Below, in pieces: positions 1 to 7,880 of a stretch of 64,000 bases of DNA. Numbering within the stretch: the stretch's first letter is position 1; every line of letters begins with the position of its first letter. This DNA is from Longilinea sp035560795 (GTDB lineage Bacteria > Chloroflexota > Anaerolineae > Anaerolineales > Anaerolineaceae). Below the pieces are notes generated by a model that was not told the DNA's origin, searched no databases, and worked only from the letters and a program-made list of their open reading frames with translations. The position numbers were made by a program, and so were the translations under genes. The DNA lies in NCBI GenBank assembly GCA_035560795.1, contig DATMYV010000016.1, positions 46,202 to 110,201 on the forward strand, given 5' to 3'.

Positions 1-164
1 TGCTGGTCCAGTCCGCCGACTGGAACCCCGGCGATGACCGTTCCCAAAGGAAAGCTGGCGCGAATTCGGCTGTAGGTGACTAATTGGACAATCGCCAAAA
101 TCATTGCCAGAACAAATAAAACAATCGCAATCCATCGCAAAAAAGGAAAATTTCTTCCTCTCAA
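1..164 (-). CDS. VanW/peptidoglycan-binding-like membrane-anchored protein (partial, N-terminus only)
   Basis: The reverse strand opens at a TTG (164-162) preceded by a GAGGAG Shine-Dalgarno sequence (171-176, 6 nt spacing) and runs off the window edge. The visible 54 residues have a basic start, one hydrophobic segment (about residues 8-31) and then the motif FPLGTVIAGVPVGG. A membrane anchor followed by a G-x-x-I-x-G-V-x-V-G-G strand is typical of VanW-family proteins that carry PG_binding_4 domains facing the cell wall. Only the N-terminus is seen, so the family call is provisional. It diverges from the cNMP-binding gene at 230. Confidence 0.65.
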   Translation of the reverse strand, partial: MRGRNFPFLRWIAIVLFVLAMILAIVQLVTYSRIRASFPLGTVIAGVPVGGLDQ

Positions 165-217
165 TTTTTACTCCTCATTGGCGGACCCGCCAGACCTGAT
201 TCTACCAGATTTGGCGC

Positions 218-223
218 TATACT
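218..223 (+). promoter_or_regulatory. -10 box TATACT placed 6 nt before ATG (leaderless start)
   Basis: TATACT is followed by six bases and then the ATG at 230, so transcription would begin at or next to the start codon. No Shine-Dalgarno sequence and no convincing -35 is visible. The same geometry recurs at several other genes here. Confidence 0.55.
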
Positions 224-229
224 TAACGC

Positions 230-1894
230 ATGGATGACGGACCCTCTGCCACTGAATTGCTCAGCCAGATGTCGTTGTTTCGCGACCTGAGCGAAGAACA
301 GCTCGCAGAAATTGCCGAGTCCATCCCAACCCTGGTGCTTTCCAGGGATGGCGTGATTTACGAACAGGGCAGCGAAGCAGACTCGTTTTACATCATATTA
401 AGCGGCCGAGTAAAAATTCAGATCCTTTCCAGGCAAGCGGAACGGACGCTGGGCATGCTTGACGAGGGCGATTACTTCGGCCAGGAAGCGCTTGAACAGG
501 GCCAACTTCGTAAAACTTCAGCATCCGCGGTAACAGATATCGTTCTGTTGGTTCTCAGTGCTGATTTTATCAATGGGCTCATCGGACAGCACCCTGAGAT
601 GAAGAAACGTTTTAAAATGATTGCCGACAGCTTTCATTTATTTGTCAGGATGGAGTTTCCGTGGCTTGGTCCTCGGGAAATCATTCATTTTATTGGCCGC
701 CGCAGCCCGTTTTATTTGATCCCGCGTCTACTCCTGCCTGCACTGGGTACCTTATTATTGCTGCCACTGTGGATTTACCTATTTTCATCATCTCAATTGA
801 CGATCTTCTTGTATTTGACGATATTAACCGCACTGCTGATTGTTGGATTAACAGTTTGGAATATTTTCGATTGGAGCAATGACTATTCCATCATCACCAA
901 CCGGCGAGTACTGTTTCAGGAAAAGATCATCCTGATTTATGATAGCCGGCAGGAGGTGCCGCTGGATGCCGTACTGGCTAATGATGTCATCACCAATCAA
1001 ATCGGCCGTTGGTTTGACTTCGGCGATCTGGTAATCCGTACCTATACTGGCGCGATCACTCTGCCGGGAATTCGTATGCCGGCTGAGGTAAAAAACCTGC
1101 TTGATAACCGGAGACAGCGCGCGCATCTGCACCGCCAGCGTAATCAACGGCAAACCATCCGCAGCACCATTCGCCAACAATTGGGATATGAGGAAGGCAG
1201 CCCTGAAACGGAATTATCTGAACAACCCATCGTGCCTACCGTCCATACGGGTACTCTGCCCAACGCATTATCCGATCTATTCATGCTCCGCCGTGATGTA
1301 AATGGAGTAATTACCTACCGGACTCATTGGTTTATTCTGTTGAAGAAAACATTCCTGCCAACCCTGCTGCATTTTTTGACATTACTTCTTCTCATCGCTC
1401 GTCTCGTAAATGTGTTTACATTACTCAGCGTGAAATCAACCGTTTTCTTTTGCCTGGGTCTCTTCCTTGTTTTCGGACTCTGGGCGCTTTACCAATATGT
1501 CGACTGGCGCAACGACCGGTATATTATCACTGACCGCGAATTGATCGATATTTACAAACAGCCTTTGAGAGTTGAGAACAAGCGGACGGCACCGCTGGAA
1601 AGCGTTCTCAGCATCGATTATGAGCGTCCCAACTTAATTCATCTAATCTTGAATTTTGGGACGGTTTACATCCGCATTGGTGAAGCATCCTTAACCTTTA
1701 ATAATGTATTTAATCCCGCGGACGTACAACGCGAGATCTTTGAACGGTTTCTGAGTAAAAAATTGAACAAACAGCAGCAAGATGACGACGAGAATGAACG
1801 CCGGGTTTCTGAGTGGCTGGAGATTTACCATCAGGAGGTTACCGGCCATGTGGATGGAGAAACATTAGATGACGAAGAAGAAGAAAACGAGTAA
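230..1894 (+). CDS. Cyclic nucleotide-binding domain protein with two membrane/bacterial PH-like modules
   Basis: A 554-residue protein. Residues about 15-135 form a CRP-type cyclic nucleotide-binding domain (beta-roll with the GDYFGQEAL strand-turn). Then come two similar modules, each made of a hydrophobic hairpin (about 160-215 and 370-425), an (I/V)DWxND segment, and a beta-rich stretch like the bacterial PH/YdbS family (NDYSIITNRRVL and NDRYIITDRELI). The tail is acidic. The fusion suggests a membrane protein whose PH-like parts respond to a cytoplasmic nucleotide or other small ligand; this is inference. The start at 230 is supported by the -10 box 6 nt upstream. Confidence 0.8.
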   Translation: MDDGPSATELLSQMSLFRDLSEEQLAEIAESIPTLVLSRDGVIYEQGSEADSFYIILSGRVKIQILSRQAERTLGMLDEGDYFGQEALEQGQLRKTSASAVTDIVLLVLSADFINGLIGQHPEMKKRFKMIADSFHLFVRMEFPWLGPREIIHFIGRRSPFYLIPRLLLPALGTLLLLPLWIYLFSSSQLTIFLYLTILTALLIVGLTVWNIFDWSNDYSIITNRRVLFQEKIILIYDSRQEVPLDAVLANDVITNQIGRWFDFGDLVIRTYTGAITLPGIRMPAEVKNLLDNRRQRAHLHRQRNQRQTIRSTIRQQLGYEEGSPETELSEQPIVPTVHTGTLPNALSDLFMLRRDVNGVITYRTHWFILLKKTFLPTLLHFLTLLLLIARLVNVFTLLSVKSTVFFCLGLFLVFGLWALYQYVDWRNDRYIITDRELIDIYKQPLRVENKRTAPLESVLSIDYERPNLIHLILNFGTVYIRIGEASLTFNNVFNPADVQREIFERFLSKKLNKQQQDDDENERRVSEWLEIYHQEVTGHVDGETLDDEEEENE

Positions 1895-1941
1895 AATAGA
1901 GCCGTAAATAATAAGTTATCCGTTAAATTAAAAGAGTTGAA

Positions 1942-2451
1942 ATGGCCATCCGAGAAATTGTTTTTCTACCTGATCCCGTTTTACGGCGTAAGGCTCATAA
2001 AGTAACCCAATTTGATAATGACCTGCAAATACTTATTGACGATATGGTCGAAACAATGCGCGATGCGCCTGGAGTTGGATTGGCAGCTCCCCAGGTGAGC
2101 GTATCGCAGCGCGTTGTGGTGGTTGAATACGCCGAAAACGATGAAGAAGAGGATTCACCCAAGAAACTTTACGTGGTTGTCAATCCCGAAATTATTCAGC
2201 CGTCTGAAGAAACCGAACTTGGCATCGAAGGCTGCCTTTCGGTACCCGGGCTGGTAGGCGAGGTTGACCGCCACACGGCCATCACCATTAAGGCGCAAAA
2301 CCGCCGCGGGCAGCCCTTGAAGATCAAGGCAAGCGGCTGGTTGGCTCGCATTTTTCAGCATGAGATCGACCACCTCGACGGAGTCATTTACACAGATCGC
2401 GCCACGCGGGTCTGGAAACCGCGCGAGGGAGAAGAAGTGCCGGTCGATTAA
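1942..2451 (+). CDS. def: Peptide deformylase
   Basis: Removes the N-formyl group from nascent polypeptides in the cytosol. All three family motifs are present: GVGLAAPQ (residues 44-51), EGCLS (96-100, metal ligand Cys98) and HEIDH (140-144, two His metal ligands and the catalytic Glu). The length of 169 residues is normal. There is a small acidic insertion around residues 65-74. The stop at 2449-2451 is followed at once by the recF ATG at 2453, so the two are probably cotranscribed. Confidence 0.96.
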   Translation: MAIREIVFLPDPVLRRKAHKVTQFDNDLQILIDDMVETMRDAPGVGLAAPQVSVSQRVVVVEYAENDEEEDSPKKLYVVVNPEIIQPSEETELGIEGCLSVPGLVGEVDRHTAITIKAQNRRGQPLKIKASGWLARIFQHEIDHLDGVIYTDRATRVWKPREGEEVPVD

Positions 2452-2452
2452 T

Positions 2453-3655
2453 ATGCACCTGACGCATTTATCGCTGACGAATTTTCGCGCGTTCTCCCGC
2501 CTGGACATCGATTTGCCTGGGCGGATTCTTTTGCTTGTGGGCAACAACGCACAGGGCAAAACCAGCCTGTTGGAAGCTGTATATTACCTGGCAACTTTCA
2601 GCTCGTTTCACGCGCAAAACGACCGGCAGCTAATCAACTTCATCGCCGGACAGGATACGCAGGCCGTATCGCGTCTGGTGGCAGACTATCAGAGCGGTCA
2701 CCACAAACACCGTCTGGAAGTCCGGCTTATCCAGGACGCCGTTGGCGCCAATGGATCGCGACTGCGCAAAGAAATTTTAGTTGACGGCGTAAAACGCTCA
2801 GCCAATGAGGCTTTAGGAAAGTTTACCGCGGTGATCTTTCTGCCGCAAATGACACGCATACTCGAAGGCAGTCCAGAGGAAAGGCGCCGTTATTTAAATC
2901 TGGCCATCTCGCAAGCCGTTCCGGGTTATGCCCAGGCGTTATCGGATTATGCCCAGGCAATTTCGCAACGCAATGCTCTGCTGAAACAACTCAACGAACG
3001 CGGCGGCGACCCAATGCAGCTGGCTTACTGGGACGAAATGATCGCCTCCCAAGGAGCGGTACTTATCTTCAACCGCATCCATGCAATTCAGGAACTCGAA
3101 CGACTGGCCGCCCGGACTCATGACCGGTTAACACACGGCTCTGAGGTGCTGCGCCTGGTTTACCAGCCGTCCTATGACCCTTTACCCATGCCGGAAGGGC
3201 AATTTGCTCTTCCAATGCAGACGTCGCCGCAACGCAGCAGTTTCAACGTCGAAAAAATCCGACAAGGTTTTTTACAGCGTCTGGCGACGGTACGCATTGA
3301 AGAAATCGCGCGCGGTGTCACAACCGTTGGCCCCCACCGGGATGAAATTCGCTTTCTGAGCAACGGAATTGATCTGAGCGACTTTGGCTCGCGGGGGCAG
3401 GTTCGCACGACCCTGCTTTCGCTCAAACTGGCCGAAGTGGATTGGTTAAAGGAAAAGACAGGTCATTGGCCGGTGCTGCTGCTCGATGAAACGCTAGCCG
3501 AATTGGATTTACAGCGGCGGGCCGATTTGCTGGAATATTTGAGCAATTGCGAGCAAGCCCTGCTCACCACCACCGATTTGCATCTCTTCAACGAAGTTTT
3601 TATCAATCAGTGCCAGATTTGCCGTGTTGAAAGCGGCATTGTGACCCTGGAATAA
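2453..3655 (+). CDS. recF: DNA replication/repair protein RecF
   Basis: An SMC-like ATPase that loads RecA at single-strand gaps. Walker A is GNNAQGKTS (residues 30-38), the N-terminus LTNFRAF is typical, and near the C-terminus the Walker B/signature block LLLDETLAELD is intact. The open frame extends 31 codons upstream into def, but the ATG at 2453, one base after the def stop, gives the normal RecF N-terminus and a normal 400-residue length. It converges with rsmG, whose stop begins at the very next base (3656). Confidence 0.95.
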   Translation: MHLTHLSLTNFRAFSRLDIDLPGRILLLVGNNAQGKTSLLEAVYYLATFSSFHAQNDRQLINFIAGQDTQAVSRLVADYQSGHHKHRLEVRLIQDAVGANGSRLRKEILVDGVKRSANEALGKFTAVIFLPQMTRILEGSPEERRRYLNLAISQAVPGYAQALSDYAQAISQRNALLKQLNERGGDPMQLAYWDEMIASQGAVLIFNRIHAIQELERLAARTHDRLTHGSEVLRLVYQPSYDPLPMPEGQFALPMQTSPQRSSFNVEKIRQGFLQRLATVRIEEIARGVTTVGPHRDEIRFLSNGIDLSDFGSRGQVRTTLLSLKLAEVDWLKEKTGHWPVLLLDETLAELDLQRRADLLEYLSNCEQALLTTTDLHLFNEVFINQCQICRVESGIVTLE

Positions 3656-4366
3656 TTACAAGGCTTTCTTCGCAGCCACACCAACCCGGCGCGGAAATTG
3701 CGGCGGCGTACCGGCAATTTTGTCGATTATCACCAGGTACCGATCTTCGGCGATGCCTGGCAGCAATACCGGTTTGAGCATGCGAATGCGCCCGCCCAGC
3801 AGTTTGATGGCACGGTCAGCCTGTTGGGCTTCAGCCGGGCCGCCCTCACCTTTTTGCGCCAACACGCTACCCCCCACCCGCACCAGGGGTAACAAATATT
3901 CCACCAAAACCGGCAGATTAGCCACTGCCCGCGCCACCGCCCAATCATATTGCTCGCGGTGTGCAGGGGCCTGACCTAATTCTTCAGCGCGGACTTGCAT
4001 AACCTGAACTTTTTCAAGCTCGAGTTCCTGCACAACCATCCGGCAAAAGTCAGCCTTTTTTCCAACCGATTCAACCAAGGTTAATTGCATGGCAGGCAGC
4101 ATAATCTTTAAGGGAATACCGGGGAAACCCGCACCCGTTCCGACATCAATCAGGCGGCCGGGCGGATTATCGTACCAGATTTGCAGACAGGAAAGCGAAT
4201 CCAAAAAATGTTTTATCCGCACGCCATCCACATCCCTCACAGCCGTTAGATTGATGCGAGCATTCCACTCCATGAGCAATTGCTCATAGCGTTTGAAGGC
4301 AGCCGTCTGCCGGGCGGTCAGATTTATTCCAAGCAACGATTGGATTTCTTTATGCAATTTTTCCAT
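3656..4366 (-). CDS. rsmG: 16S rRNA (guanine-527-N7)-methyltransferase RsmG
   Basis: A Rossmann methyltransferase that modifies the 16S rRNA 530 loop using SAM. It carries the SAM-binding motif DVGTGAGFPGIPL (residues 74-86) and the RsmG hallmark N-terminal stretch around WNARINLTAVR. It is 236 residues long, normal for the family. On its own strand a TATAAT lies 9 nt before the ATG with no Shine-Dalgarno sequence, so the mRNA leader is very short or absent. It is tail-to-tail with recF with no intergenic space. Confidence 0.95.
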   Translation of the reverse strand: MEKLHKEIQSLLGINLTARQTAAFKRYEQLLMEWNARINLTAVRDVDGVRIKHFLDSLSCLQIWYDNPPGRLIDVGTGAGFPGIPLKIMLPAMQLTLVESVGKKADFCRMVVQELELEKVQVMQVRAEELGQAPAHREQYDWAVARAVANLPVLVEYLLPLVRVGGSVLAQKGEGGPAEAQQADRAIKLLGGRIRMLKPVLLPGIAEDRYLVIIDKIAGTPPQFPRRVGVAAKKAL

Positions 4367-4435
4367 GCCAGCCTAATTATACCTGTGGAAACGAACTGAA
4401 AAGTGCCAGCGGTCGGCGGAAAACACTTCATTTGT

Positions 4436-4441
4436 TACAAT
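4436..4441 (+). promoter_or_regulatory. Extended -10 box (TGtTACAAT) 6 nt before ATG
   Basis: TACAAT with an upstream TG (extended -10) is followed by AGAAAA and the ATG at 4448. No Shine-Dalgarno sequence fits, which suggests a leaderless transcript for the secreted protein. Confidence 0.5.
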
Positions 4442-4447
4442 AGAAAA

Positions 4448-5464
4448 ATGAAGACGAGAAAAATATCAATCGCTTTCGTGGCTGTGTTGGTCTTAATTAC
4501 CCAGTATATCGGACAAAAACCATTTTCGGTCACCGCTGACAGCGGCCAGATTGTATATCTTCCGATTGTTCAACGACAGATTAGAACCGGGCCAAGCCTG
4601 GAAAACTGCCCCATCCTGCCAGCAGACAATATTTGGAATGCACCCATCGACAGCATGCCAGTTGACCCGAACTCAGCCGCATACATTCAAACGATTGGCG
4701 GTAATAATCATTTTCATCTGGATTTTGGTTCAGGTTTATGGGATGGCGGCCCAATCGGCATCCCTTACGATGTCGTCGATGCCAATCAACCTAAGGTGAA
4801 TGTATCCTTCGACTATGAGGATGAATCCGATCCAGGCCCCTACCCGATCCCCTTGAATCCGCACATTGAAGGCGGCCCCAATAGCAGCGGCGACCGGCAT
4901 ATTCTCATCCTGGACCGCAGCGCATGCATGCTTTATGAGCTCTATAGTGCATACCAGACGGAAGAAGTCTGGCAGGCTGGTTCAGGTGCGATCTATGATC
5001 TGAATTCGAACGGTTTGCGGCCGGCTGGTTGGACGTCAGCCGATGCGGCCGGTTTGGCGATCCTGCCGGGATTGGTCCGTTACGATGAGGTCGCGTCCGG
5101 CAAAATCCTGCATGCCATCCGTTTTACCGTTCCACAAACCCGCCGTGCATATGTTTGGCCGGCCCGGCATTTCGCATCTTCTCTTACCGGTCAGCAATAT
5201 CCGCCGATGGGGCAGCGCTTCCGGTTGCGAGCTTCGTTCGATATCACTTCCTTTGAGCCTCAAATCCAGGTGATCCTTCAAGCGATGAAGACTTATGGCA
5301 TCATTCTGGCCGATAACGGCAGCCCCTGGTACATCTCCGGCGTTCCGGATGAGCGCTGGGACAATGACGTTTTGCATAATATCGATACGCTCAAAGGTTC
5401 CGATTTCGAGGCAGTCGATGTCTCCAGTTTGATGGTCGATGCGAATTCCGGTCAGGCGCGCTAA
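4448..5464 (+). CDS. Secreted conserved protein of unknown function
   Basis: 338 residues. An N-terminal signal peptide (basic MKTRK, then a hydrophobic core to about residue 22) is followed by IVYLPIVQ, a motif seen in other exported proteins of this lineage. The mature part is rich in conserved-looking blocks such as CPILPADNIWNAPID, ESDPGPYPIP, GDRHILILDR, LRPAGWTSADAAGL and LPGLVRYDEV. Proteins with these blocks occur in several phyla (actinobacteria, myxobacteria) as I recall, without an assigned function. The start at 4448 was chosen over the longer frame (4403) because it begins the signal peptide and sits 6 nt after a -10 box. Confidence 0.8.
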   Translation: MKTRKISIAFVAVLVLITQYIGQKPFSVTADSGQIVYLPIVQRQIRTGPSLENCPILPADNIWNAPIDSMPVDPNSAAYIQTIGGNNHFHLDFGSGLWDGGPIGIPYDVVDANQPKVNVSFDYEDESDPGPYPIPLNPHIEGGPNSSGDRHILILDRSACMLYELYSAYQTEEVWQAGSGAIYDLNSNGLRPAGWTSADAAGLAILPGLVRYDEVASGKILHAIRFTVPQTRRAYVWPARHFASSLTGQQYPPMGQRFRLRASFDITSFEPQIQVILQAMKTYGIILADNGSPWYISGVPDERWDNDVLHNIDTLKGSDFEAVDVSSLMVDANSGQAR

Positions 5465-5475
5465 AATAAGCAACG

Positions 5476-6216
5476 ATGGGTCCCCATTGGATTTACCTAT
5501 CGCCTCACCTCGATGACGTTGCCCTCTCGTGCGGCGGCATCATCCGGTCGCAGGTCCAGGCAGGCAACCGTGTAGAAATTTGGACAATTTTCGCTGGCAA
5601 TCCGCCTGCTGGGAACAAACCGCCATTCGCGTTGAGTCTGGAGGAGCGTTGGCAGACAGGTCGAAATTCCACGGTTGCCCGGCGCGCTGAAGATATAAAA
5701 GCCTGCGAAATACTCAATGCCCAGCCTGTCCATTTTGACTTGCCGGATTGCATTTACCGCCGTTTGCCAGACGGACGCCCGCTGATTGACGGAGAAGCTG
5801 ATCTATGGCAGCCCATACCCTCTGGCGAGCAATTGTTGGTGGAACAGATCGCCAGCCAAATCGCAGCACGAATGCCGCCTCGCTGCAGACTGGTCATCCC
5901 GCTTTCGATGGGCGATCACATCGATCACCGCCTTGTACGCGCAGCCGGGCTGTGTGTCAAACCTATCCTCTATTTTTACGCGGATTATCCCTATTCCGCC
6001 CGGTCTGGAGCAAATCTTAATCGGTATACCGATCCGAATTGGCAGGAAAAGAACTTCTCTGTTTCTAAATCAGCCTTTACAGCCTGGCAAACTGCCATCG
6101 CCTGTTATGAATCCCAAATCACATCCTTATGGGTTGGTCTGGAGGAAATGCATGAATCCCTGGCTGGATATTATTCCTCCGGCGGCGGAAAAGCTTTGTG
6201 GATAAAAACAGAATAA
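5476..6216 (+). CDS. PIG-L family (LmbE-like) N-acyl-sugar deacetylase
   Basis: 246 residues with the zinc-site motif PHLDDVALSCGG at the N-terminus (His, Asp, Asp) and a second metal-ligand region GDHIDHRLVR near the middle, as in the PIG-L/LmbE deacetylases that act on GlcNAc-linked substrates (GlcNAc-PI, mycothiol and bacillithiol precursors, lincomycin-type sugars). No substrate can be named from sequence. It begins 12 bases after the previous stop and is probably read with it; a TAAAAT (5462-5467) overlaps that stop and could also serve it. Confidence 0.88.
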   Translation: MGPHWIYLSPHLDDVALSCGGIIRSQVQAGNRVEIWTIFAGNPPAGNKPPFALSLEERWQTGRNSTVARRAEDIKACEILNAQPVHFDLPDCIYRRLPDGRPLIDGEADLWQPIPSGEQLLVEQIASQIAARMPPRCRLVIPLSMGDHIDHRLVRAAGLCVKPILYFYADYPYSARSGANLNRYTDPNWQEKNFSVSKSAFTAWQTAIACYESQITSLWVGLEEMHESLAGYYSSGGGKALWIKTE

Positions 6217-6252
6217 AAGTTCTTGCGTATATATTTCTGAAATCTTCTGTGC

Positions 6253-6258
6253 TATACT
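6253..6258 (+). promoter_or_regulatory. Extended -10 box (TGcTATACT) 6 nt before ATG, start of a long operon
   Basis: TATACT preceded by TG and followed by GTTACC and the ATG at 6265. It is the only promoter-like sequence before the 6265-14028 gene string, whose members overlap or nearly touch. Confidence 0.5.
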
Positions 6259-6264
6259 GTTACC

Positions 6265-6513
6265 ATGCAGGCAGACCGTACCTATTGGTCGGCTTGGGTT
6301 CGAATCTTGCACCGGTGGGGGATAGGTGAACCATTTGCAACGCTTCTCGAAACCACCGGCCCGCTTAAAATCCTTTTTGCACAGCTGGTTTACCTTGGAC
6401 AGCCGCTACTCAGCGGCGGCAGCCAAAAATGGCAGGCTTTTGCCAGCCTGTTGGAAAATGAAGCCGAAAGCCGGTCCTTTGCCGCATTTATCCGTCAGGA
6501 GGAAGCCCAGTAA
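6265..6513 (+). CDS. Small conserved-looking protein, first gene of membrane operon
   Basis: 82 residues, rich in Leu, Ala and Trp, with no signal peptide or clear membrane segment. I do not recognise a family. Reality is supported by the -10 box 6 nt upstream, a TAATG stop/start overlap with the DUF6754-like gene at 6513, and coding-like composition matching its neighbours. Confidence 0.65.
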   Translation: MQADRTYWSAWVRILHRWGIGEPFATLLETTGPLKILFAQLVYLGQPLLSGGSQKWQAFASLLENEAESRSFAAFIRQEEAQ

Positions 6514-7262
6514 TGAGCATTGAAAGCATCGCTGGCCTGTTCATCGTTGTGGTTGGATTAGGGTTAATCGCCTTTTTTTCACTCCCCAGGATGAACAAGA
6601 CAAAACCCGTCTTCCGTCCTATTCCCGCTTTTCAGCGCCTGCGCCGAGGCATCGGTCTGGCCGTTGAACAGGGCACCCGCCTCCACATTTCATTGGGTAA
6701 GGGCGATTTATTAAGCAGCAACAACTCTTCCGCTCTGGTTGGGCTGACCACGCTGGAACGTATTGCCCGGTTGAGTACCGCCAGCGATCGTCCCACAATC
6801 GCAACCTCTGGCAACGGCAGCCTCGCCATCCTCAGCCAGGATAGCCTCCACGCTGCATACCGGATTGCGAATGCCACTGAACAATACGATCCAGATCGCG
6901 GCCGTTTGGCTGGTCCAACGCCGTTTTCGTATATCGCAGGTATGCTGCCCGTCGTACGCAACGAGCATGTATCGACTCACCTGTTAATTGGCAATTTTGG
7001 CCCCGAGATAGGCATCGTCACCGATGAAGCTGGACAGCAATCCTCCTTTACCCTTGCTTCAAGCGATTCCCTGCCCGCTCAGGCGGTTTTATATGCAACC
7101 GCCCAGGAACCGTTAATTGGCGAAGAACTCTATGCCATTCCGGCATATTTGCAAGCAGGCACCATTTATAATGCCAGCGTTCGTGCCCAAGATGTTTTAC
7201 GGTGGGTTTTAGCTGGCGCTATTTTAGTGGGTGCCATTCTCAAATTGGTGGGGGTTTTATGA
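6513..7262 (+). CDS. DUF6754-like membrane protein
   Basis: 249 residues: a single N-terminal membrane segment (about residues 5-24), a central soluble domain containing QRLRRGIGLAVEQGTRLHIS and AAYRIANATEQYDP, and a C-terminal hydrophobic segment (about 228-247). This pattern matches what I recall of the DUF6754 family found mainly in Chloroflexota. The role is unknown. It overlaps the next gene by ATGA (7259-7262), so translation is probably coupled. Confidence 0.75.
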   Translation: MSIESIAGLFIVVVGLGLIAFFSLPRMNKTKPVFRPIPAFQRLRRGIGLAVEQGTRLHISLGKGDLLSSNNSSALVGLTTLERIARLSTASDRPTIATSGNGSLAILSQDSLHAAYRIANATEQYDPDRGRLAGPTPFSYIAGMLPVVRNEHVSTHLLIGNFGPEIGIVTDEAGQQSSFTLASSDSLPAQAVLYATAQEPLIGEELYAIPAYLQAGTIYNASVRAQDVLRWVLAGAILVGAILKLVGVL

Positions 7263-7876
7263 GAAATCCCGTCGCTACAGCCATCGCAATCGCCGTAGGC
7301 TTGACGATCCTGGCCGGTTACTTCATTCCACTTGGCATTCTCACCAATGTACGCACCTATTTATTGGATTGGGCGATTGGCCTGGCAGGTATGGCGTCGC
7401 TGGTTGCGATCATCAACCTCCTCATGGTACACGCTCGAAAGGTGCGCGATCAACGCGAACCTGACCGTTACAGCATTTTCTTGATCCTGGCATTCCTCGC
7501 AACCTTCATCGCCGGGATTGTCCTTGGCCCGGCTTCCAGCGTTTTTCACAACATCATCACCTCCATTCAAATTCCAATCGAAGCAAGCTTGATGGCGGTT
7601 TTAGCCATCAGTTTGACGTATGCCAGTTTGCGGCTGTTCAAGCGCCGGAAAGGCTGGATGGCTGTTCTATTTGTGGTCAGCACGGTCGTTTTCCTGATCA
7701 TCGGCAGCGGGTTCCTAACCTTCGGGTCACAGGTTCCACTGCTGCGGGAATTATTGGGGGCCATCAATATGCTTCCCATTGCCGGTGCACGTGGCATTCT
7801 ACTCGGGATTGCCCTGGGCGGCCTGACTACTGGTTTACGCATTTTACTGGGCGCCGACCGCCCATACAGTGGATAA
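7259..7876 (+). CDS. Multi-pass membrane protein of unknown function
   Basis: 205 residues with about six hydrophobic segments separated by short basic loops (HARKVRDQREPDRYS and FKRRKGW). The start at 7259 lies inside the preceding gene's stop (ATGA); the longer frame from 7202 would run over the end of that gene. It resembles no enzyme I recognise. Its fixed position between the DUF6754-like and zinc-ribbon genes suggests a structural part of the same membrane assembly (inference). Confidence 0.75.
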   Translation: MRNPVATAIAIAVGLTILAGYFIPLGILTNVRTYLLDWAIGLAGMASLVAIINLLMVHARKVRDQREPDRYSIFLILAFLATFIAGIVLGPASSVFHNIITSIQIPIEASLMAVLAISLTYASLRLFKRRKGWMAVLFVVSTVVFLIIGSGFLTFGSQVPLLRELLGAINMLPIAGARGILLGIALGGLTTGLRILLGADRPYSG

Positions 7877-7880
7877 GCCC

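Noticed and set aside
6294..6312. GGTTCGAATC, a T-loop-like string of tRNAs
   Set aside because: No acceptor, D or anticodon arms fit around it, and it lies inside the coding frame of the small protein at 6265.
7869..7880. GTG start for the zinc-ribbon protein
   Set aside because: Possible, but the ATG at 7881 begins the zinc ribbon; neither has a clear ribosome site.
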